Shown here: piece by piece, positions 56,754-64,000 of the stretch
How positions within the stretch are numbered: the first letter of the stretch is position 1
How the letters are laid out: each line of letters begins with the position of its first letter
Source: Termitomyces sp. T153
Lineage: Eukaryota; Basidiomycota; Agaricomycetes; Agaricales; Lyophyllaceae
Assembly: GCA_018296165.2 (NCBI GenBank)
Contig: JACKQL020000097.1
Coordinates: forward strand, 62,001 to 126,000
Direction: 5' to 3'
DNA: 64,000 nucleotides
Position numbers and translations under genes: made by a program
Notes under the pieces: model-generated
Told to the model about the DNA's origin: nothing
The model's database searches: none
Seen by the model: only the letters and a program-made list of their open reading frames with translations

Positions 56754-57086
56754 TGTTGCGCCAGCCATCATTTTCCTTTTATATCACTATTACCTTATTT
56801 ATCCATTCCGCCTTTGCTCACTGGTTAAACACCCTATCCCATACAATTGGGTATTTACCAGTCTTTTGTTAAACCTTATTTTATTCCCTAGAAATAACTA
56901 TGATACACAAAAGTCCCCTCAGCTGTCTACGCCACATCAAGTGACACTGAGGGTACGTCTATCTACTTACATTACTCATACATGACTAGATTACTTACTA
57001 TTCACCTGTAGAACTTACTCTGTATTTCTACAGGTAATATATTAGCTGTCTATGCTACGTTGAGTGACACTGAGGAACTTACTACA
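56754..57086 (+). repeat. LTR-like sequence split by the DNA transposon
   Basis: TGTTGCGCC...ACTTACTACA resembles the 244-bp solo LTR in its ends, in CTCACTGGT-type internal sequence and in a CCCTCAG...CTGAGGG hairpin near 56,921. The first bases also form the transposon target duplicate, so the transposon landed at the LTR tip. No matching TSD was found, so its limits are uncertain. Confidence 0.35.
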
Positions 57087-57400
57087 GATAGACATCAAGA
57101 AATGCTCGATCGGACTATCTTCAACCGCTTCTATGACAAATGTCAAAGGTTTGGAATTTCTTCACATAAACACTTGGTGATGACTTTCAATCAATAGGCT
57201 TGAGAAACATATCAATGAACAACTAACGGAAAGCTTGGAGACGAGAAATATCATCACCAAGACCATCTAATACCCTGGAAAGGTCAAACAGGCTCGCCAA
57301 CTACAAGACGAGAAAGTTGAGCAACCAGAAGTACTTAGCGCGTTTGGATTCAGGTCTGGTTTCAATGGTGTAGAACTTGACTAAAACCCATTCTTATCAA
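57087..57400 (+). pseudogene. Short coding-like remnant
   Basis: DRHQEMLDRTIFNRFYDKCQ followed, after a possible 48-nt GT-AG intron, by RLEKHINEQLTESLETRNII reads as a charged helical protein piece before a stop. Its parent gene is unknown; it could be the far end of the broken small gene at 53,136. Confidence 0.25.
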
Positions 57401-58515
57401 CTCGAAGCATGATTTGAGGGCGGCCCAGCAGTACTTTAGAGCTAGAAGACACATTTCTTTGTGAAGATGACTCGCAAATAACCTACGGCTTCAGGAGCTT
57501 GAGAATAGGATAGAAGCGGTCTGTGTCGCAGATGAATAAATCATCACTTCTTCGACCGCCTTCGCCGAGCGCTTCAGGTGGCAAAGATGATAGTCATCAG
57601 GCGTTAGGATCTGCATTTTTATAGGTATCGACGACCTAGATAGATCTACCTAGATGTCCCGTCATTCAAGCTTGAGAGCGCTGCGCGCAATGAAGTATGG
57701 GGCAGTGTCAGCCTGAGCTTATAGTATTCCAGAAGTTTGCCCATCAACATGTTGTCCGATCTGCATCAAATTAATCCAAAATACACTAGTGCTTTGAGGT
57801 TGCAAAATATATGGACTCTATTCGATGTCGTTCGCATGGACTCACGGAAGGGTCTCCAAGTCGAGCAGAGGTTTGAGCAAAGATAGTGAGAGATCTAAAA
57901 TCCATCTTTGGCATCTGATACAAACCCTGACCAAATATAAGTACTCCCGGGGTCAATACAGAGACGCCAACAGTGTGGCATGTCATAGACCCCCCTTCAT
58001 CGATGTGAACGTTTCAATCAAGAACTCGAGATAGCAACATACAACCCGAGTGTGCGGCGTCTGCGGTGATGAGACAGTAGTAGGAATGAGACCGTCACTG
58101 GAGTCCATACGAGGACGCTCACGAGATTGTAATTGACCTGAAGTATAAGTATCCAGATGTGGCCTTGCTCTATGAGATGTTTTCCCAAACATGTTTCCAT
58201 GCCACCAGGGTAAACCATGACTTCTCCTCAGAATATCCTAGTATCCAGATACTTGTATTCCCAAGATCGGTATGCCATGAGCAGGATGGATAATTGATTG
58301 ACGAGGCTAATTACGTCCATTGAGCCAGAACAAGTATTCGTGAAAACACAGTTTAATTGATTAGCTTACTATCAATTCCCTCACTTTTCGAATTTCACTT
58401 TGTCAGAAATAATTAGAAAGAAATTCGGTTTCATTTGAAGTTGCTATCGAGAGGTGTACGCATACAGAAAGGGTATACGTGGAAACGTAGAGCACAATAT
58501 TAGTAAAATAATCAA
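57401..58515. other. Intergenic, no gene recognised
   Basis: CpG-normal, with several frames of about 60-70 codons on both strands. None has recognisable features. Confidence 0.3.
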
Positions 58516-59436
58516 CTATGCAACTCTAGATAATGATATATATGACGGACCAGCGTCAAGCTGAAAAACCGAGTGCAGCTCGGGGCTCAAAGTCTGAGTC
58601 GACTTCCTTTCTCTTCCTTTCTCCGCTGAAAGTCTCGCGACCTCCTCCTGCAACTGCTCAGATATGAAGGTAGCGGTAGGCTGCTTTACACGAAGGAGCA
58701 GAGAGGCCTCTCGTTTATGACCCTTTTTGTTTACTCGCAGCGGGATAGAGATGCCTAAGATAGTCAAATGAAGTACACGAGTATACGATCATCTACGTAC
58801 TCTCGTCCTTTGCATTTGCTTGCATTTCGAGCAGACTGTTGATTGTATATGATGCCGAGGTGGCGACGGTGTTCGCGAAGCGTTTGACTACTTGTAATGG
58901 TGTATGTAATTCCACACTGAAGGTAACCTGGTCATTTCCAAAGACCGGGCCTATCCTGGATAAGATATTGGAAGGTGTAGCGAATAGCAGGACAAGAAAC
59001 ATACTGTGATGTGTTCTCACTCCAGTAGTAGCTTGCAGATGGATTTGTGCGATATTGTTCGTATTTTTGGCTTCTGTTGCTGCAGGATGCACGCACGATA
59101 CGCCTGGTGCGTAGATCGGCAGGTGGCGGTTCTGGGAGACCATGCGCCGATAGAACTGTAGGACATCACTGAGCAGAAAAAAAACAGATCGACAATATAC
59201 CCACTGAAAAATTGGATATTTTTTGATGTGAATGACACAGATTCATTGCTGAGCGTTCTGATTTGAAGTTGTTCTTGCATAGATGAAAGACAAATATCTA
59301 CGTACGACCCGAATGGTGAGGATGGGTGTGATACCAGTGGTAAAGACATGGTATCTGAAGATTCAGTCGTTATGGCAAGGAATCTGTCGCGAGGTGTAGG
59401 AAAGAGGTATGGGAGAGTAGCGGAGGCCATGGGCAT
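58516..59436 (-). CDS. Unrecognised conserved-looking protein, 280 aa
   Basis: Proposed exons on the minus strand: 59,436-59,201; 59,168-58,801; 58,754-58,516 (236, 368 and 239 nt), giving 280 aa with consistent phases. Intron 2 is 46 nt with good GTACGT/TTAG ends. Intron 1 would be only 32 nt (GTATAT...CTCAG), which is very short, so exon 1 is less certain. The product is soluble in appearance: DVLQFYRRMVSQNRHLPIYA, then TEAKNTNNIAQIHLQATTGV, VVKRFANTVATSASYTINSL, and a charged C-terminal helix (FISEQLQEEVARLSAEKGRE). No signal peptide and no domain I recognise. It faces away from the lectin gene; the 597-bp gap between the starts probably holds both promoters. Confidence 0.6.
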
Positions 59437-60033
59437 TGTATATGTACAAGGCCTTATAGGAAAAATGCTGTTGAGAGTATATGGGTATTAATCACCACAT
59501 GTCCACACGCAGATCCTGGACCATCGGCCCGTTGTTAGTGCCTCGCCTTACACAGCACCTTCCTCCTTTTGAACGGACAATGCCAAGTACACATGCCAAC
59601 CTCGGTTTCTTATCAGCTATCGGTGACGTGCCCAGCGAGCGAATTTTGACGTCGTCTATTGTACACACATTGCCATTGAATGATAGGGCCAGTGAATAAT
59701 AGGACCAGTGAATTGGCCATTGGCAGGGATAAAGCATGAGTTGAGAAGGGGACTCGAGACTATCAATGAGCATAATATGGGAACAAAGAAGTATTGGGAT
59801 GACAGATTCAGAAGGCCTGTTTTTGTCTGTGGAATCTTAATTCCGAGAGTCTGAGAGCAGAAGAAATCCGAAAAACACAAGGATTGGAGACCGTAGAACC
59901 ACGTGACTGCCATCACAACGTACTGTCGACAAACCTCTTGGTCTCTGCTCCTCCCCCAGCTGCGCCTGGCGCTTCTGACAACGACGCGTCACACACAAGT
60001 ACTCTAGTATCTCTTTAAATATCTTCTTTTGCT
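59437..60033. promoter_or_regulatory. Divergent intergenic region
   Basis: 597 bp between the starts of the 280-aa gene (minus) and the lectin gene (plus). TTTAAATA lies near 60,015, just before the lectin ATG. No other element recognised. Confidence 0.35.
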
Positions 60034-61837
60034 ATGCTATCACGCTTCGTGAGCGTGTTTTCGGTGTCCGTCATCGTGTTTGGCTCTCTCAGTGGATTCG
60101 TACATGCAGCAGTAGAAGAAACGGACAAGCTACGAATTGGGAACGAGACCATTGACAGGGTACGTATAGCAATCACTGATCTGGTTGAATATCTTCTGCG
60201 GGCGCGGCGACGACACAGGATCTGGAACTATGGCTTTGCAACTATGGCTTTGCAGTTGGATCTTCGTTTCGCTGTCATATCCCTCCGTGCTTGCTACGAA
60301 TACTGATATATGTTGTTCTAGACTGTGCAGCTACGTACACATTCAATATACGCGCCTTATATTGACCAAGACTTACAAAATCGGTGAGCATCCATTCTTA
60401 TTTATCTTCATGAAACATCTTATGATTGTTCCAATCACTCCTGAAAGATGGTGGGATTTTGGCGCTGACGCCTATGTGGTGTGTTCATCTTGTGATGTAC
60501 CTGTCATTTGTGAATGTGAATATTTTTGCAGAACACCAACAAACACATCCGCTTAACCCAAAACCGGCCATCCCAAATGGTAAGCAGCCTGCCTAACACG
60601 CTTATCCCTTTTCACAATTCACATTTATCAGGGATGGCTATGGTCACGCCTTGCACTCACCGCCGTTAATTTTGTCGTTGAAGTTGAGTTCAAAGTATGT
60701 TGTATCATCACGGACATATATACCTCCAACTGATGTGATCGCTCAGGTTTCTGGCGATTCGAGTCACCTATTCGGTGATGGCCTCGCTATCTGGTTGACG
60801 AGGGAACGGAAAATTGAGGGACCTGTTTTTGGTAATAAAGGTGTGGTCCCAAGTACAAATGTATCAGGTTCATAGCTCATGATCTACGTAAGATAATTTT
60901 GAAGGTCTGGGTATCTTTCTGGATACGTGAGTCTTTATTGCGTTAATCTTAGTCCGGTGCACGAATTGTTCACCATTTCTAGGTATGCAAATGGTCGCCA
61001 CTCCTACTCTTTCCCGCACATCACAGCTATGCTTGGTGATGGCAAGACGCCTTACGACCAGGACAATGATGGAGATGCAAACAGCATTGGCGCCTGTTCC
61101 GTATGCTATATCACTTCCAGCTCCCTGCCTCTAACCGCAGTCTGAATATATTGCCATCTAGGCCAACTTCCGCCGAACAAATGTCGCCACAAAACTCAAA
61201 GTCGCATACATCAAAGGCAAATTCCTTGATGTGAGCAGATCGGCCTTTTTGCCCTGATATCATGTTAAGCGCGAATCTATCATCTAGGTTAAGCTTCAAC
61301 ACAAAGCTTGTTCGTACCCTTCTTGAATTAATAGATATCATTATTTGACTGCTCACCCTCACAGGGGATGAGTGGACAGACTGTTTTCACGTCAAGAACA
61401 TTACTCTCCCCTTGAACCCCTTCCTCGGGTTCACAGCCATGACAGGAGATGTGTCGGACGCACACGAGTATGCCTTTGCTCCCTCCACCTTTGCTATCCC
61501 AAAAATCTAATCAAGGATCTTTTAATTTTCACATAGTATCATAACAGTGACCACCTACTCCGCCATCCTCATACCTCCAGAACCAACAAAACAAAAGAAA
61601 AGCATATTCAGTAGTAGTTCTTCATCCTCCGGTTTCGGCTCCTGGTTCGGTTTCTTCTTTAAGCTTCTCCTCTTCATAGGTGTATGTGTAGGTGGGTACC
61701 ATGGCTACCAAGAGTACCAAAGACGGCAGCGTGCATACGGAGGAGGGAACTTCGGACTTGGAGGCATAGGCCGCGGTGGTGGTGGATTTGGTGGATTCGG
61801 AGGTGGATCATACTCAGGAAATAAGCGGGCTTTTTAA
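60034..61837 (+). CDS. L-type lectin, ER-Golgi cargo receptor (VIP36/Emp46-47-like)
   Basis: Twelve exons: 60,034-60,159; 60,322-60,383; 60,448-60,478; 60,532-60,579; 60,632-60,694; 60,747-60,840; 60,893-60,926; 60,983-61,100; 61,162-61,230; 61,288-61,309; 61,365-61,467; 61,537-61,837. The sum is 1071 nt (356 aa), with all phases consistent and GT-AG introns. Signal peptide at residues 1-25. Lectin-domain marks: WWDFGADAYV, IRLTQNRPSQMGWLWSR, FGDGLAIWLT (the DG-AIW sugar/Ca motif), NFEGLGIFLDTYANG, DQDNDGDANSIGAC, VAYIKGKFLDVKLQ, DEWTDCFHV and FLGFTAMTGDVSDAHD. Near the C-terminus comes a membrane segment (FFFKLLLFIGVCVGGYHGY) and a short cytosolic Gly-rich tail. Such type I proteins bind high-mannose glycans and carry glycoproteins between ER and Golgi. 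Confidence 0.93.
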
Positions 61838-62361
61838 TAATGCTGTAGTATATCGACCCATTATCATTTCTGTCCTTTGGATATAACTCTCAGAAAAATC
61901 AATCCATCTACCGTAACTGGATATATCAAACGTCTCTTCTGTGATATGACCGAGGGTGTTGATACAGGGTACTTGGTAAGGTATCTACTTGCAGGATAAT
62001 GGGAAAGGCTATTGCTACTGACTACACTACTATGTATGTAATACTAACTACTTATGCTACCTACTAATGCTACGTAAAATGAGAATAAGATGTGGAGTAA
62101 GACTACGGAGAGTTGGTGTGCACTTAAGTGGCCTACCGTGGATAGACAGAAAACACATGTGGTGACCAAGGAGTTGGCTGGTAGGTAATGAAGAGGCAAA
62201 AAAAACCGCATACATGCGGGATGAAGTGAACGACTACTACTACTACGAAAGATCCAGGTGCAAGAGATGAGGAGAGAAGAGGAAAGCAGAGTACAACGAG
62301 TATGAGTCACATAAGGGAGACGAAGAGTGATAAGAAATTTGCCGGCATCCACGGAGCACAT
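61838..62361. other. Convergent 3' intergenic region
   Basis: 524 bp between the lectin stop and the transportin stop. Holds the 3' UTRs of both genes; no further gene seen. Confidence 0.4.
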
Positions 62362-64000
62362 TTAAACGCCGAACCGCGAAGCGAGCCGTTCCTGGATAGC
62401 AGGAGGGAACGACGCCGTCTGGGCAGCCCATGCTGTTGGATCATGCTGCTGGAACCCCTGAAGGAGTGTCTGGAACATGCTGAAAAGTTCAGGAGAAGGC
62501 GTGTTCCAACGGACAACCGAGTTGCAGAACCAAAGCAGGCTCTATTGTAGAGAGCAATGGTCAATATCTGGCAACGTCGGAGGGGGATAGATACATGCCT
62601 TGGAAATACCGGCAGGATTGGTTTGAACAAGGGTACAGAATCCACGGAAAGCAGAATCCTTCTCTTCGTTATCTCGGATTTCGTACAAAGCTTGACACCA
62701 CGCCTGGGCGAATTCGGGTAGATGTGGGGCGACAAGGGCCGGGTGCATCAGGCCTATGCGTCCTATTGACACAGCAGCATTCTCGTGAAGACTGCGAGGT
62801 GCTTTTGGGTGCAAAAGTATAGGGATCAGACGCGCGATTAGAGGGTTAACCCACTGCTGGAATTCGTGATCATCTGCAAGAGAAACGGTGATCAATTGTG
62901 AATGGCAAGGAAGTATTGACGATTCATACCACGTCCGTAGCGAAGCGCCACTTCGCCAACAGACCAGGCAGCATTGTTGGAAGCAGAGATAAACTCAAGC
63001 TTGGGTTCCGGATCGAGCTGAAGAATCAACTCTGCCATAATACCAGGCATATGTCCACGCAACAAGCTAAAGCATCCCATTGCTAGATCACCAACAAGGG
63101 CATACGCAGACTGTCGTACAGGTGCCTGAGGATGCTTGAGGCATACAGTAAGAAGATTCAGCAAATTCGGCTGGCTGATCTGTATCAATGGCTCGAGTTG
63201 TGGTCCGAGACCTTGCGTGAGACCAGAGAGAAGATCGAGGGCGACGACAAGAAAAGACTTGTCGGGCTCGTCAAGCTCGGGATTTTGCTGATACCGCTGA
63301 TACTGCAGGAGGGAGTTGTGAACGATATTGTTGCATCGCTCAAACACAGGACTAGCGTATGGAAGGAAAGCTTGACCCATTGCGATGGTGACAGAGGCAA
63401 GACACTTAAGGTTGGTCAACCCCAGGCGCAGTAATCACAAAAGTCAGCCCACCTCGAGTAAAGGAATCAAATTCTCGTCGTCATCCTTCAATTTACCCCA
63501 CTTGGCGGTCAAAGGAGGCATTAAAATATCGACAAAGCGAGGATCCTGCAAAGCCCTCCCTACAGCGTCGGCCAAGGTACCAACAGCATCGTACAGAATC
63601 AGCATATTCTTGTGCTGGTAAAGGTCGAATGCAAATACAAGGTTACGAAGGACGGGCTCGAGATATGGAGTGAGCAGAGGCCCAGCGTCCTCTTCAAGCG
63701 TAGCAAAGGCGCTGCAACCAGCTTCTTGAACTCGCTTGTTGTTGTCCAAAACCATTCGAAGAAGCTGAGAACATTTCAGTGTAAACGAAGCAGAATTGAC
63801 GACTTTACTTACACCTTCCATAGTAGGAATAAAATATTGATTCTTGTGCTCTTCGGAAATGTCCTGAGTGGTCCAGCTAGCGTACCGTCCAAGTGTCCAG
63901 CAGGTGATAGACCTCACAAGGGGCTGTATCCCAGTTAGCTAGCGCTAATGTAGTCAAATCGGAGCTCTTACCTTGGGATCGTTGAGAGTGTTGATAAGAT
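62362..64000 (-). CDS. KAP104: Transportin / karyopherin beta-2 (Kap104), 3' part
   Basis: Runs off the right edge; the start is outside the window. Exons seen on the minus strand: 64,000-63,972 (partial); 63,923-63,813; 63,764-63,453; 63,404-62,930; 62,873-62,599; 62,541-62,362, ending TAA. Introns are 48-57 nt; the last has a GC donor (AAG|GCATGT...TAG). HEAT-repeat sequence of importin-beta type: LINTLNDPKPLVRSITCWTL, LLRMVLDNNKRVQEAGCSAF, LLTPYLEPVLRNLVFAFDLY, LLSGLTQGLGPQLEPLI, NNAAWSVGEVALRYG, NAAVSIGRIGLMHP, and the C-terminal WCQALYEIRDNEEKDSAFRG with a final FPPAIQERLASRFGV. Transportin carries PY-NLS cargo such as RNA-binding proteins into the nucleus under Ran control. No defects seen. 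Confidence 0.95.

Noticed and set aside
53322..57000. Reading the broken small gene straight through the DNA transposon into 56,761 onward
   Set aside because: It gave a weak match (a HWLNTL-like segment), but that DNA aligns better with an LTR-like sequence, so the match is probably accidental.
61288..61364. GC-AG intron in the lectin gene between exons 10 and 11
   Set aside because: Counting the G run at 61,364-61,367 shows that a normal GT donor at 61,310 keeps the frame, so no unusual intron is needed.
1..64000. tRNA, rRNA, CRISPR or bacterial operon features
   Set aside because: None visible. The repeats are LTRs, TIRs and satellites without the regular repeat-spacer pattern, and the genes have spliceosomal introns.

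Overview
The window looks like a Basidiomycota genome, most likely Agaricomycetes. The protein-coding genes have many short introns (about 45-60 nt), and the gene types fit: a cerato-platanin, an F-box protein, an L-type lectin cargo receptor, transportin and agaric-type small kinases. The transposable elements (TEs) are typical of a repeat-rich agaric. No prokaryotic features, tRNAs, rRNAs or CRISPR arrays were seen.

Layout. Positions 1 to about 42,985 are almost entirely a nested graveyard of transposable elements. The graveyard is strikingly poor in CpG, and its ancestral Arg codons now read as Cys, Trp, His, Gln or stop. The pieces are: a 600-bp Tc1/mariner deletion derivative (1275-1874); a 15.2-kb Ty3/Gypsy element A on the plus strand (4454-19691), bounded by 1048-bp LTRs and a 5-bp CAAAC target-site duplication (TSD); a degraded Gypsy D pol on the minus strand (about 21.8-26.1 kb); a 3' fragment of Gypsy B with its LTR (26,074-27,026); a collapsed Gypsy C (27.2-29.7 kb); a complete-length but dead Gypsy B on the minus strand (30,689-38,180; 441-bp LTRs, TSD CAGAG) sitting inside an unrecognised degenerate ORF; a young CpG-rich solo LTR (32,129-33,287; TSD GTTTC) splitting the Gypsy B integrase; and a LINE ORF1-like remnant (about 41.4-42.3 kb). 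One CpG-normal island of about 2.7 kb inside element A carries an intact F-box-like gene (8061-9434, minus).

Positions 42,985-64,000 are mostly CpG-normal gene space: a cerato-platanin (43,913-44,317); a kinase-like locus with one pseudogene (about 44,983-45,763) and two intact five-exon genes of identical architecture (46,805-48,114 and 51,360-52,681); a riboflavin-kinase pseudogene between the first two; an unrecognised 280-aa gene (58,516-59,436); an L-type lectin membrane protein with 12 exons (60,034-61,837); and the 3' part of transportin/Kap104 (62,362 to beyond the window end). Each intact kinase gene starts back to back with a small gene for a protein with a hydrophobic N-terminus. 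The first small gene appears intact. The second has an in-frame stop and is then cut by an LTR-like sequence and a 3.4-kb DNA transposon (53,330-56,752; 8-bp TSD ATGTTGCG, about 32-bp terminal inverted repeats).

How the genes relate. Lectin and transportin are housekeeping trafficking genes (ER-Golgi cargo and nuclear import). Cerato-platanin is secreted. The most unusual host feature is the duplicated kinase plus small-protein divergent pair, which could be a signalling module; this is inference. The TE part records ordered insertions that can be read from TSDs and CpG decay.
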